A DNA stretch of 34,383 nt, taken from positions 1-34,383 of IMG/VR virus record IMGVR_UViG_3300042430_001133; one strand, given 5' to 3'. Below the pieces are notes generated by a model. It was given only the letters and a program-made list of their open reading frames with translations. It searched no databases and had not been told where the DNA came from. Source of the stretch: a virus. How positions within the stretch are numbered: position 1 is the stretch's first letter; each line of letters opens with the position of its first letter. A program made the position numbers and the translations under genes. Shown here piece by piece: positions 14,380-22,877 of this stretch.

Positions 14380-15629
14380 GAAAAAGCACTGTCAATCATC
14401 GCCTGTGCTGTCTTTGCTGGAGAATTCATCTCACGCAATAGGGCACGGTTGTATCTTGCAATCTCAAGACGCTCTGCGTCTGGAATTGCAAGTGATTCTT
14501 TGACAGACTCTGCGATGCGCTTTGCAAGCTCAATGCCTTCTGGAAAGACAAGCTTCGCGTGTGTCGGCGATCGATCATAGTAATCAATGATGTTCATCTT
14601 GAACTCAGGGTCTGATAGGTGCTTAGGCGTAACACACATCGCGCCTGCCTCAAGAGCTTCCATCGTCGTAAACTCGCAGTGACCACTTGAGAAGTTGCCA
14701 GCCGTTAGGTTTAGGTGAACCCTAAAGCGCGAGTTTACAACAACAGGATCGTGATAGTTACCGAGGTAGCTGATCTCTGGCCCGTTTGGAACTTTAAGAT
14801 CCCAGTGATACGGCGTGATGACATTTCCGTCTTCGTCAAATCCAGGTTTACCCATGTTCTCTGCCTTAAGCACAGCATGACGTTTTCCTGTCGCGCCAAA
14901 GTGTTCCTTGAGTTGCTCATACACGAGGTACGTAGGCGATGGTCCAAGGCCGATTGAGCAGGCTCCCCAGATCTCCATTCGTACGTCTTCAGGTAAGAAC
15001 GCGCCAGCAACAGCGGCGAGTGGCTGTCCTTTGTTGTAAACAAATCGACCAGTGACGCCGACAACGTTGCCTGTTGGGATCTCGTCTTCAATGTTGTAGC
15101 GAGATAGGTACGGCAAACGCGCACGCACCCACTTCAATGATGCAAAGTAATCGTTTGCATCGCCTTCTGGGTTGTCGCGTGTTGTGACAAACGCAGCCGC
15201 GCGTGACGGCGATTCAAGCAGTGCGCCAACAAAAGGAATTTCTTTTTGGATGTAAGGTGTGCCATGAAGCGCGGTTGTCCAGCGTGTCTTGGTCTTACGT
15301 AACGCGTCAACATAATCAGGCAGAACGTTTTCGCCCTCTTTCAACGCCGTTTTGTCATGTGCAAGTACGCGGATCTCAGGCAATACAACAAGATCATATG
15401 TGTCAAGTACAGCGACAAGATCGCGCGTCTTCACAACAACGTCGGGTGAGTCGCCCCACCAACGTCCGCCAGGTTGCGATGTTCCCCACGACTTGCGTGT
15501 CTTACCGCTCTTTGTGAAAGACACCACCTGGCAGTCATGTCCTAATTGTTCAAATCCTTGGCGAAGGTTAAATGCAAACCTTGTCGGTCCTTTGACCCCT
15601 GGCTCTGGCTCAAGAATTGCTACGCGCAT
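14376..15629 (-). CDS. GT-B fold glycosyltransferase (family 4-like)
   Basis: 417 residues from the ATG at 15629, which has GGGAGA about 7 nt upstream. An extension to 15683 would include a low-information leader and the promoter. Seen: MRVAILEPEPGVKGPTRFA start with donor-side loop; VVGVTGRFVYNKGQPLA (start of the C-terminal Rossmann domain); MEIWGACSIG; and EFTTMEALEAGAMCVTPK containing the EX7E motif that holds the sugar nucleotide in GT4-like enzymes. It is first in a two-glycosyltransferase operon, preceded by a strong hairpin terminator and a candidate promoter, and lies between the ssDNA-binding gene and the dUTPase/dCTPase-type gene. This makes it a candidate for DNA-base glycosylation. 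Other acceptors remain possible. Confidence 0.75.
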   Translation of the reverse strand: MRVAILEPEPGVKGPTRFAFNLRQGFEQLGHDCQVVSFTKSGKTRKSWGTSQPGGRWWGDSPDVVVKTRDLVAVLDTYDLVVLPEIRVLAHDKTALKEGENVLPDYVDALRKTKTRWTTALHGTPYIQKEIPFVGALLESPSRAAAFVTTRDNPEGDANDYFASLKWVRARLPYLSRYNIEDEIPTGNVVGVTGRFVYNKGQPLAAVAGAFLPEDVRMEIWGACSIGLGPSPTYLVYEQLKEHFGATGKRHAVLKAENMGKPGFDEDGNVITPYHWDLKVPNGPEISYLGNYHDPVVVNSRFRVHLNLTAGNFSSGHCEFTTMEALEAGAMCVTPKHLSDPEFKMNIIDYYDRSPTHAKLVFPEGIELAKRIAESVKESLAIPDAERLEIARYNRALLREMNSPAKTAQAMIDSAFS

Positions 15630-15665
15630 AAAGTTCTCTCCCTTGATTATGAATGAATGAAATGT

Positions 15666-15671
15666 ATCATA
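15666..15671 (-). promoter_or_regulatory. Promoter -10 element (TATGAT) for the glycosyltransferase pair
   Basis: TATGAT on the - strand, 37 nt upstream of the ATG at 15629 and just after the terminator hairpin, so it likely restarts transcription after termination. Confidence 0.35.
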
Positions 15672-15682
15672 GACAAAACACA

Positions 15683-15716
15683 AACGGCGTGACTATCTTT
15701 CGACAGCCACGCCGTT
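15683..15716 (-). terminator. Intrinsic terminator after the ssDNA-binding gene
   Basis: Perfect 9-bp inverted repeat: AACGGCGTG at 15683-15691 pairs with CACGCCGTT at 15708-15716, with a 16-nt loop that can add two pairs after one mismatch. On the - strand it is followed by a T-rich tail (TTGTGTTTTG). It lies 22 nt after the stop of 15738-16283. The most convincing terminator in the window. Confidence 0.7.
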
Positions 15717-15737
15717 GCGTGCATTACTTCTTCGTTA

Positions 15738-16283
15738 TCAGAACGGAGAAGCGGGTGGCTGTTCTGCTGTTGGAGCAGGCGCTGCAGCTGGTGCTGGAGC
15801 AGGTGCTGGAGCAGGAGCAGGTGCAGGTGCAGGCGCAGGAGCTGCAGCAACAGGTGCTGGTGCTGCTCCAGTATTTGCTACTGAGTAGTACGCCTTGATC
15901 TCGTTCTTCTTCTGTCCCTGCCACGTGCGTGAACCTACTTGTGCACGGAAGGTCTTTTCCTTAAGTGCTGCTTCGATCTGCGCGTTGCTTGGGCTGGTTG
16001 CGAAGAACTCACGGCCAAGACCAAGTGCGTTCATCTTGCGGAAGAAGATTCCGAGTGCTGTTGGGTTGTCTGTTGAAACAACAAGGTTGTCCCAGATCAA
16101 ACGCTTTGCGTGCGCGCCGGTCTGAACTTGAGCCTTCACCGAGAACATGGTCTTACCAGACTGTGAGACCTTTGCGGTTGCTTCAACAACCTTGAGATCG
16201 TAGTCACCGTCCGGAAGTGGATCGTATCCGCCTGTTGATTCTCCAGCGTCTTTAATAAGATCGCCCCAATTGAGTGTACTCAT
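15738..16283 (-). CDS. Phage single-stranded DNA-binding protein (DUF669-like) with Ala-Pro linker
   Basis: 181 residues. The N-terminal 135 residues have the look of a phage ssDNA-binding protein (DUF669-like OB fold): YDPLPDGDYDLKVVEA near the start, FSVKAQVQTGAHAKRLIWDNLVVS in the middle, and FRAQVGSRTWQGQKKNEIKAYY as the last strands. Residues 140-172 are an Ala-Pro repeat linker, followed by TAEQPPASPF, whose terminal Pro-x-Phe recalls the protein-binding tip of bacterial SSB but is less acidic. The gene follows the Sak4-like ATPase by 9 nt, the usual pairing of phage recombination ATPase and ssDNA-binding protein. Expected role: coating ssDNA in replication and recombination. Confidence 0.75.
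   Translation of the reverse strand: MSTLNWGDLIKDAGESTGGYDPLPDGDYDLKVVEATAKVSQSGKTMFSVKAQVQTGAHAKRLIWDNLVVSTDNPTALGIFFRKMNALGLGREFFATSPSNAQIEAALKEKTFRAQVGSRTWQGQKKNEIKAYYSVANTGAAPAPVAAAPAPAPAPAPAPAPAPAPAAAPAPTAEQPPASPF
15768..15866 (-). repeat. Low-complexity Ala-Pro coding repeat
   Basis: About 99 nt of GC-rich imperfect 6-nt repeats (Gly/Ala/Pro-type codons) encoding alternating Ala-Pro in the ssDNA-binding protein. Likely to vary in length between relatives by slippage. Confidence 0.85.
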
Positions 16284-16292
16284 GATTGTTAC

Positions 16293-17069
16293 CTATTCTT
16301 TCTCTGTGTTTGTTGATGAGATTGCTTGTGCTGGACGAGGTCCAAACACGATGTCAAGCATTGCCTCTACTCCGAGATGCTGTTGCTCAACAATTTTTCC
16401 GAGGCGTCCTTGTACACGCTCGCCTGCTTCGTACTGATTTGTACGTTCTACGTACATGCGCCGTGCCTTGTACGGTGCCTGTGTTGGATCACCACTGAAG
16501 ATATCTTCAACAGTGATTGCGCCAAGGATGTCGTAGAAATATGGTGCTTGAATTGCAAGCTGTCCCTGTAGATATGGACGGTAGCGACCGTCTTTATCCT
16601 GTCGGGCCATCGCGGTAAGAACCACTGCTTCAAGCGGTGCTGTTGGGTGCATTGTTAAGTCACGAAGGTCACGCAACAACGCGCCCATGTGACGAAGAAG
16701 TTCACCCCACTGCTGCATCTGCATCTGGTTTGTGCCGGCAATATTATCCATGCACTTAACCTGAAGTTCAGATACGGAGTCGATGATCAACGACTTAAAT
16801 TGATGACGACCTAACTGCAACCACTGATACGCCTTGAGCACTGTGTCGTACTCAGTGACGTTTACAACGCAGGTGTCCCATGTGCCGTCGGCAACTGGTG
16901 GCTCCTCGCGTAGTGGGTCCCAATACCGAACGTTGATAGGTAGGAATCGATGCCCACCCTCAACGTCGAGCATGAGTCGCGGGTACGGTGCTGTGACCGC
17001 AAATGACGACTTACCGACTTTTGACTCGCCGTAGACCATGATGGTCAATGAGCGTTGTACTTGTCCCAT
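16293..17069 (-). CDS. RecA/Sak4-like ATPase (AAA_24-type recombinase)
   Basis: 258 residues. Seen: Walker A GESKVGKSS with K20; MLDVEGGHRF after strand 2; Walker B FKSLIIDSVSE with D97; and QMQMQQWGELLRHMGALLRDLR followed by VVLTAMARQDK, a pattern of the RecA-fold Sak4 single-strand annealing ATPases common in actinophages. Sak4 works together with a phage ssDNA-binding protein to promote strand annealing, and that protein is the next gene. It begins with a 1-nt TAATG overlap after the Cas4-like nuclease, so nuclease, ATPase and ssDNA-binding protein form one recombination unit. The C-terminal 25 residues are flexible (Ser/Thr/Glu). Confidence 0.8.
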   Translation of the reverse strand: MGQVQRSLTIMVYGESKVGKSSFAVTAPYPRLMLDVEGGHRFLPINVRYWDPLREEPPVADGTWDTCVVNVTEYDTVLKAYQWLQLGRHQFKSLIIDSVSELQVKCMDNIAGTNQMQMQQWGELLRHMGALLRDLRDLTMHPTAPLEAVVLTAMARQDKDGRYRPYLQGQLAIQAPYFYDILGAITVEDIFSGDPTQAPYKARRMYVERTNQYEAGERVQGRLGKIVEQQHLGVEAMLDIVFGPRPAQAISSTNTEKE

Positions 17070-18040
17070 TATTCATTTCCTTTCGCTTCATCTGTTTTGT
17101 AGTAACCATACGGGTCGGCGACCGCGTATATCTCGCTTATTGCATGTTCGGCGGCGCTACCGTCGTCGAACAGTGGGCAAATCGCAAAGAACTGACATTT
17201 CCACTTGCAATCTCTGCTTGGTCGTGGATAGGCGACTTCATAGTGATCTTGTCCTTCGTCAAGTGCGTTTCTCACTCTCAACATATCGCCAATGGTGCCT
17301 TTAAGGCGTGACGCAAACACGCGAAGTGCAAATTGGTTGTGACGGACTTCCATCTGCTCATAGAACGGAGGTTTTGCGTTTGCAGTGCGCTTAACCTTCT
17401 TGAGCATCGTAAAGATGCCGCCTTCACTTCGCTCCCCTGCATTCTTACCAAGTTCTGTATTCTGGTGGTCTTCAAGAAGCATGTACGTAAGGATCTGTTC
17501 GTTCATGTGTGCAAGACTTGCAAACTCTGCAAACGAACCACCAACTGTCTTAAAGTCGCGGAACATACGCACACCGTCACCCTTACGGCGAACACGCATG
17601 TCAAGTTTGCCTTGCAGTTCTACCTCACCGTCGAACATCGGCATTGAGATGATCTCTTCAGTTGAGATCATTTCAAGCTCTGCATCAATGCCGTTTTCAT
17701 CTACCCACTGCAGATAACCTTCGAGCATGATACGACCGAGCTCGGCTTCGCTGTCGAGATCCATTGTGTCGCGGTATGTGTCAATTAGCAGTTGCTTGTC
17801 TTTCTTGACAAGTTCCGCGTGTGCCTCAAGCAGTGGAACACCTTGGCCGTAGTACGCATCAAGCGCGCCGTGGATACGTGTACCAAGCGCAAGCGCGCCT
17901 GTCATGTTCTGTGATTTTGGTTGAAGTCGACGATAGTAGTTCAACCACCACTTACGACGACAGTCTTTGAATGTTTGGATCTCCGAGTTTGAGATCTTGA
18001 TTGGTCGCGGTGTAATCGCTACCGGAACTGACATGTCCAC
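17069..18040 (-). CDS. PD-(D/E)XK exonuclease, Cas4/RecB-like with Fe-S cysteines
   Basis: 323 residues. Seen: SNSEIQTFKDCRRKWWLNYY (N-terminal Cys C27 and the arginine helix of RecB-like nucleases); H57; catalytic acidic residue D147 in GKLDMRV; D162-F-K164 (motif III, DxK); the QxxxY motif Q182-Y186; and C288, C292 and C298 near the C-terminus (C-x3-C-x5-C). One N-terminal and three C-terminal cysteines make the 4Fe-4S staple of Cas4/AddB-type nucleases. Expected role: resection of DNA ends for recombination with the Sak4-like ATPase. The start is a GTG at 18040 sharing its G with the previous stop (TAGTG); an ATG at 18034 is the alternative. Confidence 0.85.
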   Translation of the reverse strand: MDMSVPVAITPRPIKISNSEIQTFKDCRRKWWLNYYRRLQPKSQNMTGALALGTRIHGALDAYYGQGVPLLEAHAELVKKDKQLLIDTYRDTMDLDSEAELGRIMLEGYLQWVDENGIDAELEMISTEEIISMPMFDGEVELQGKLDMRVRRKGDGVRMFRDFKTVGGSFAEFASLAHMNEQILTYMLLEDHQNTELGKNAGERSEGGIFTMLKKVKRTANAKPPFYEQMEVRHNQFALRVFASRLKGTIGDMLRVRNALDEGQDHYEVAYPRPSRDCKWKCQFFAICPLFDDGSAAEHAISEIYAVADPYGYYKTDEAKGNE

Positions 18041-19833
18041 TATGAACCTGCTTTCTCTGTCTTGAGCATGGCAAGCAATTGATCCTTATCGCGAACGATC
18101 TGTTCAAAGTTGTCTGCTTTTGTGTCGAGTACGTCGATGACGCGCTCCTCTATTGTTCCCTCAGTGACATAGTCCATGATCACGATTGAGTCATGGATTT
18201 CGCTGCCGATGCGGTGAACGCGATCCATCGCCTGCTTGTGATCCACAAGAGACCACGGACGTTGGAGCATTACCAATCTGCGCGCGGCTGTGAGCGTGAT
18301 TCCAACGCCACCTGCCTGTGCGGTAAACAAGACCCACTTGATCTTGCCTGACTGGAAATCATCTACCGCCTTCTGACGTTCGTCTTCGTCTTGGGCGCCG
18401 GTAATAAGACCGTGCGGGATCTTTGCCTTTGTCATTTCTTTGCTGAGCAACTCAATTAGCTGACGCGACACCGCGCAGACAGCGACTGAATCATCTCCAA
18501 AGTCACCGCTCGCAATATCGTCCATAAGCGCGTCAACCTTGCATGATGGACCGACAAGACGCACTTGGCTTTCGCCCGTAATCTCATCAACCTGCATCTC
18601 TGCAAACGAACTCGCAAACTGTAGTAGGCGTGTTGTCTGCGTGAGTGGACTTGGCGCAGTTACCGCAGATCCACCTTCAAGTTCTGCGATCATAAGATCA
18701 CGCATCTGGTCATACGCTTTCTTCTGTTTTGATGACATCTCAATGTCGCGGCGTTCCTTGAGTACAGGCGGAAGCCACGGAAGCACGCGTGCCTTAAGCA
18801 TTCTGCGCATACGAGGATTTATCGCGGCATAGAATTCTTCGTTCATGTGAGGCTTTACGCCGATCACAATCATTCCGCCAAACGCGTTGAGCATTGTGTC
18901 AACCATGCGATCGATCCAGCGTGTCTTACTTGGCCACTCACTTGGTGACAACCAGTGAAGGATTGGCCAGAGGTCAAGAACGTTGTTTGCGATCGGTGTT
19001 CCAGTGAGCGCAAAGCGAACGTCTGCATCGCCTGTTGCCGCCCATAGTGCACGCGTCTGCTTTGACTTTGGATCTTTAGAGCGGTGAATCTCGTCAGCAA
19101 CAACAACCTTGAAGTCGATACCGTTGAGTTCACGCTTGTGGATCTCACAACGATTTTCACTTACTTTTTCGTCGTGGCCACCGCAATCAGTGCAACGTGC
19201 TAGTGCAACAGAGCCATAAGGCGCCAGTCGCGAGTGTGAGCGCAATGACTCCCAGTTGATTACGTATACATCAGCCTCTGTATCGAATTGCTTGCGGCGT
19301 TGACCTGCTGAACCTTTGATGACCTGGACGCGAACGCCAGGCCACCACATCTTAAACTCACGTTCCCAGTTTTTCTTGAGCGTGTTAGGGCAAACAACCA
19401 AGGCAGGAAATACTTCTTCAGTCTCTGACAGTTTCTTAATTGCACGAATTGTCTGTGCTGTCTTACCAAGACCTGGTTCATCGGCGAGCAACGCGCGACG
19501 TGCAGTTGACAAGAACGCAACGCCGGCGCGCTGATGAGGAAACAGATCTTCATCGCCTTCAAAGGTGTCAAGATCACGTAGGGCGTTCGCCGGCGAGATT
19601 CTCGTTGCGAGTTCATTTGCGGCCCACGCCGACAGTTTTGGTCCAATTACAAGATCTGACCTAAATACCGATCGAAGTGCGAGGCACGATGACCAGCCCA
19701 GTGGCACGCGCCACGCTTGATCCGATGCTGACCATGTCGCACCTGGGATACTCTTGCATAATTCCTTAAAACGCCACTCTGTTTCAATACGGATGTGTTC
19801 TCCCGTACTGTTAAGATCTACATTTACTGGCAC
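18040..19833 (-). CDS. SNF2-family DNA helicase/translocase
   Basis: 597 residues. Seen: an N-terminal 60-residue segment (TEWRFKELCKSIPGATWSA...) resembling the HARP-like region of SMARCAL1-type annealing helicases; Walker A DEPGLGKT (118-125); motif Ia VVCPNTLKKNW; motif II DEIH (247-250); motif III LTGTPIANN; and helicase C-terminal motifs V and VI (AQAGGVGITLTAARR, QAMDRVHRIGS). Between Walker A and DEIH sits a CTDC...C-x2-H group (C214, C217, C229, H232), probably a zinc-binding insertion. The start is a GTG at 19833 preceded by AAGGA and an extended -10 promoter. Role: remodelling or unwinding branched DNA in phage replication. It leads the nuclease/ATPase/ssDNA-binding operon. Confidence 0.9.
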   Translation of the reverse strand: MPVNVDLNSTGEHIRIETEWRFKELCKSIPGATWSASDQAWRVPLGWSSCLALRSVFRSDLVIGPKLSAWAANELATRISPANALRDLDTFEGDEDLFPHQRAGVAFLSTARRALLADEPGLGKTAQTIRAIKKLSETEEVFPALVVCPNTLKKNWEREFKMWWPGVRVQVIKGSAGQRRKQFDTEADVYVINWESLRSHSRLAPYGSVALARCTDCGGHDEKVSENRCEIHKRELNGIDFKVVVADEIHRSKDPKSKQTRALWAATGDADVRFALTGTPIANNVLDLWPILHWLSPSEWPSKTRWIDRMVDTMLNAFGGMIVIGVKPHMNEEFYAAINPRMRRMLKARVLPWLPPVLKERRDIEMSSKQKKAYDQMRDLMIAELEGGSAVTAPSPLTQTTRLLQFASSFAEMQVDEITGESQVRLVGPSCKVDALMDDIASGDFGDDSVAVCAVSRQLIELLSKEMTKAKIPHGLITGAQDEDERQKAVDDFQSGKIKWVLFTAQAGGVGITLTAARRLVMLQRPWSLVDHKQAMDRVHRIGSEIHDSIVIMDYVTEGTIEERVIDVLDTKADNFEQIVRDKDQLLAMLKTEKAGS

Positions 19834-19866
19834 GTATCAAATTCCTTTTGTCGTTGCGTAGGTGTC

Positions 19867-19875
19867 ACTATACCA
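19867..19875 (-). promoter_or_regulatory. Extended -10 promoter (TGGTATAGT) for the SNF2 operon
   Basis: TGGTATAGT on the - strand, predicted leader about 27 nt before the GTG at 19833. A TTGACT lies only 10 nt upstream, which is too close to act as its -35; the TGn extension could compensate. Confidence 0.45.
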
Positions 19876-19925
19876 TATACTAAGTCAAAATTGCATTAGT
19901 TTTGGATAATTCTTTCTTAGTATTT

Positions 19926-20390
19926 TTATTGGAGCAGTCTTCGGGGTGTCCAGCCCTTTTTAGCAAGATAAAGCAGCCCGTGGCGGATTGCATCAAGGGC
20001 GTGACCTTCCCCGCCTTTATGCCAGTAGTCAAGCTTCTTGAGCGCCTCGTTTGGGAACATTCTCTTGGCGTCTACAGGACTTTGAAGCACAATCGACTCT
20101 GGACTTGCGCAGGTGGATTCACGCGCAAGATGCTTGAGAACGCCGATCTGCTCGAGTGAGTACGGTGCCTGCGAGTTCTTTGCGGTCTGCGCCGTGATAG
20201 TAAATCGCTCACAGGCGATCTCGAGATCTACCCGAGCATCAAGTGCCATGTCAAGTCCACGACGAACCGCGGTTGCAAACTCGTCTGCTTGGTATTCACC
20301 CGACCAAAGAAGCTCTGGCTCGCCATCTGAAAATGAAAATAGACAGATACCGCTGGCTTTACCAGGATCTACTGCAAGGATCAATCTCAT
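19926..20390 (-). CDS. RuvC-like Holliday junction resolvase
   Basis: 154 residues with the RNase H-like fold of RuvC. Seen: MRLILAVDPGKASG with catalytic D8; CERF with E61 at the end of strand 4; and GEGHALDAIRHGLLYL with H130, D133 and H137 as the C-terminal acidic/His cluster. The length is close to bacterial RuvC. It starts with a 4-nt ATGA overlap after the polymerase, so it belongs to the replication operon. Expected role: resolving branched DNA before packaging. The following gap (19834-19925) holds the SNF2 promoter. Confidence 0.8.
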   Translation of the reverse strand: MRLILAVDPGKASGICLFSFSDGEPELLWSGEYQADEFATAVRRGLDMALDARVDLEIACERFTITAQTAKNSQAPYSLEQIGVLKHLARESTCASPESIVLQSPVDAKRMFPNEALKKLDYWHKGGEGHALDAIRHGLLYLAKKGWTPRRLLQ

Positions 20391-22213
20391 AGGTACTTAT
20401 CTCCCCAACACTCAAGCGGACCGTCAACGTCTGCTGTTAATGGAACTGCCCAACCTTCACGCGTTGTCATGCACTCGCGAACAAGTTTCTTGATCTCTTC
20501 GGCGTCCTTACGCGGAGCATTGAGCACAATTTCGTCGTGCACCGGAACGATAAGAAGTTCCGTGAGATCTGCTTGATCGAGTTTTACAAGGTTGCTCTTG
20601 AATACCTCGGCCGCGCCGCCTTGAATCAGATAGTTGACAAGTGTATACACACGGCCATCGTCACATGGAAGACGTCGTCCGGTCCAGGTGTATACATATC
20701 CCTGTCCCTCGGACTTAAATCTACGCATGCCAACGTCTTCAATCTGACGTTGGAAGTGACTCATTCCTGGGAATCGCGAGTCAAACGCGTCAGACACTGA
20801 CTTCATCTGTCCCTCAAGCACGCCGGCGGTGATCGCCTGCTTTGCAACACCTGCGCCGTATAGGCGACCGTAGACCATGCTCTTGATGAGGTTACGACGT
20901 TTATCAGACTTCTTCATCGTTGGATCTTCGTACACCTCGCGACCAATCTCCGTAAACGGATCTGATCCTGTAGCGTCAGCAAGATGAAACAGGTTTACAA
21001 GGTTTTGATCTTGTGAGAGACTTGCAAACATGCGGAACTCAACCTGATCGAGGTCCGAGGTGATGATTACATGGTCCTCGTCTTTTGGAATAAACGCGCG
21101 ACGAACGACGTCATCGCCTTTTGGCAACGTTTGAAGTGCTGGGCTTGTAATCGACATGCGACTAGTACGAGCACCGAGAGTACGGACAGACGGATGAACC
21201 ACGCCGTCAATAGACTCAGTAAGGAAGTTCGAGAAGTATGTGTTGGCAAGTTTGTCGGCCTTTCGTTGTTTAAGTACTGTGTCAGCGAGGTTCTTTACCT
21301 CGTCATTTCCGTCACGGAGAAGAATCTTTAGCTGATCCTTTGTGCAGGACTTCTGTCCTGTCGGCGTATACTCCGTGATCTCTGCGCCGAGACTTTCAAA
21401 TAAACGTACAAGTTGAACGTTACTTGTGATTGACGTTCCGCTATAGGTTTGCTTTGCCCACGCCTTAACCTTCTCGGTATACGCAGTGAGTTCGTCAAAC
21501 TTTTGCTTAGAGTAGTCGAGGTTTACACGTGCTCCATTCAACTCCATGCGCGTCACAATTTTGCGCGTCGCCATCTCGAGTTCATACGCTTTTTGGTACG
21601 GACCATCAGGACCGCACTGCTTGTAGAACAACTCCCAGAGACGGGTTGTTAGCACACAGTCAAGCGCACCGTATGACCAATATGGTTGAAAGTTTGTTGG
21701 CACAGTTCCCCATGTCCAACCGTTCTTTGCAAGCTCAACGTCGAGTGTTTCCTGTAACGCAACCGCACGACTGTCAACATGCAATGCTGCAAGACGTTTT
21801 AGCGCGCCTGATCCTAGTGGATCGATGACGTGCGCCATAATCATTGTGTCATGCGCGCGGTGCCAAGGCATCTCCCAACGTGACTTGACAGCGAACCAAC
21901 GAGCCTCAAACGCGATGTTGTGGCAGATGATCGGGCCGTCAAACTTATCCATCGCTTCATAGAATACGCCGCCCCACTCGTTCCACGGAATTGACCAACC
22001 CTGTTCACCGTCGCCAACCTGCACAAGACGAAGTTGACCGTGCCACGGAGAGAACGCATGTTCACGCGGATTACCTGGAAGTTCTCCTGTTTCAGTGTCA
22101 ATTGAGATCGCGTCATACGGACGACGTTGACCTAGCCAATGAATGAAATCGTTGGCCTTCTGTGCTGAGTCAACGAGATGTAACTGAACATCTGAAAGAT
22201 TATTGGTTGTCAT
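20387..22213 (-). CDS. polA-like: DNA polymerase I-like family A polymerase with 3'-5' exonuclease
   Basis: 608 residues. Exonuclease domain: D39-x-E41 (SIDTETG), HNIAFEARW (98-106) and WSYGALDCVLT with Y181 and D185, so proofreading is intact. Polymerase domain: motif A SDLDQVEFRMFA with D387 and E392; motif B RRNLIKSMVYGRLYG with R440, K444, Y448 and Y452; and motif C VPVHDEIV with H559, D560 and E561. There is no 5'-3' nuclease domain, as usual for phage enzymes. Y448 sits at the E. coli F762 position; Tyr there (as in T7) is known to lower discrimination against dideoxynucleotides. It overlaps the dCMP deaminase and the RuvC-like gene by 4 nt each. Confidence 0.95.
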   Translation of the reverse strand: MTTNNLSDVQLHLVDSAQKANDFIHWLGQRRPYDAISIDTETGELPGNPREHAFSPWHGQLRLVQVGDGEQGWSIPWNEWGGVFYEAMDKFDGPIICHNIAFEARWFAVKSRWEMPWHRAHDTMIMAHVIDPLGSGALKRLAALHVDSRAVALQETLDVELAKNGWTWGTVPTNFQPYWSYGALDCVLTTRLWELFYKQCGPDGPYQKAYELEMATRKIVTRMELNGARVNLDYSKQKFDELTAYTEKVKAWAKQTYSGTSITSNVQLVRLFESLGAEITEYTPTGQKSCTKDQLKILLRDGNDEVKNLADTVLKQRKADKLANTYFSNFLTESIDGVVHPSVRTLGARTSRMSITSPALQTLPKGDDVVRRAFIPKDEDHVIITSDLDQVEFRMFASLSQDQNLVNLFHLADATGSDPFTEIGREVYEDPTMKKSDKRRNLIKSMVYGRLYGAGVAKQAITAGVLEGQMKSVSDAFDSRFPGMSHFQRQIEDVGMRRFKSEGQGYVYTWTGRRLPCDDGRVYTLVNYLIQGGAAEVFKSNLVKLDQADLTELLIVPVHDEIVLNAPRKDAEEIKKLVRECMTTREGWAVPLTADVDGPLECWGDKYL

Positions 22214-22710
22214 AGATATGTCGTTCCTTGAGGCGTGTCTCTGTCGATTGTTGTTACGAGTATTCCGCAGTTCCTGAGATATGTAACTGATGTCTCAGGA
22301 TTGCGATGCGCGTCCACTCCGCCTATTCTACATACAACTCGCTTGATTCCTGAGTTTGATATGAGCTTTGCACATTGCATACACGGAGGGCTGCTAATGT
22401 AGATAGTTCCACCCTCGCTCAACGAGCGATCTACATACAAAAGTGCGTTTGCCTCGGCGTGGATCGCAGGGCAGGCATCATACATATTGTCAAGTGGTGC
22501 AACGCCTTTTGCGCGATCGCACCAGTTGATGCACTCACCAGACTCTGGCCAACTTGCGGCAGGTCCATTGTAGCCTGTTGCGACGATGTGCTGATCGTGC
22601 GAAACAATTGCAGCACCCATCTGTGCACGGGTACAGCGTGATCGTTTTGCTACGGCGTCAACGACCGCAAGCCAGGTATCGTCCCAAGACGGACGATTGT
22701 CACTTGCCAT
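22210..22710 (-). CDS. dCMP deaminase
   Basis: 166 residues from the ATG at 22710. A longer frame to 22824 would overlap a small gene reading in another frame. Seen: the zinc/proton-shuttle motif H84-A-E86 in AIHAEANALLY, and SSPPCMQC with C110 and C113, plus further cysteines (C60, C64, C80) that may bind a second zinc as in T4-type enzymes. It converts dCMP to dUMP, the thymidylate precursor. It sits between the thymidylate-synthase homologue and the polymerase, overlapping PolA by 4 nt. If the phage makes modified cytosine, this enzyme competes for the same dCMP pool, a combination also known in T4. Confidence 0.9.
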   Translation of the reverse strand: MASDNRPSWDDTWLAVVDAVAKRSRCTRAQMGAAIVSHDQHIVATGYNGPAASWPESGECINWCDRAKGVAPLDNMYDACPAIHAEANALLYVDRSLSEGGTIYISSPPCMQCAKLISNSGIKRVVCRIGGVDAHRNPETSVTYLRNCGILVTTIDRDTPQGTTYL

Positions 22711-22876
22711 TCTGTTCCCTGTGGTTATTTGCCTCGTTGATTGTTCCGGCCATGATCCGAGCAAGTAGCTCAATCGCGTCGCGTCGTGAGAACCCAGCTG
22801 CCTTGAGCGTGATAAACAACTCATGCATGCTGATGGCCGCGTCTTTCATCGGTGAGTTGTACTCGTCTTTTGCCAC
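22700..22876 (-). CDS. Small helical protein (58 residues)
   Basis: A 58-residue frame filling the gap between the thymidylate-synthase homologue and dCMP deaminase. It starts at the GTG at 22876, 1 nt after the preceding TAA stop, and its TGA overlaps the deaminase start by 11 nt. Contents: MKDAAISMHELFITLKAAGF and RRDAIELLARIMAGT, two amphipathic helices joined by a GF(S)RRDA turn like a helix-turn-helix. No known function. The exact fit into the operon and the sensible helical composition argue it is translated. Confidence 0.65.
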   Translation of the reverse strand: MAKDEYNSPMKDAAISMHELFITLKAAGFSRRDAIELLARIMAGTINEANNHREQNGK

Positions 22877-22877
22877 T

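Noticed and set aside
19883-19888. TTGACT as -35 box for the SNF2 promoter
   Set aside because: Only 10 nt from the TATAGT -10, too short for sigma-A-type spacing.
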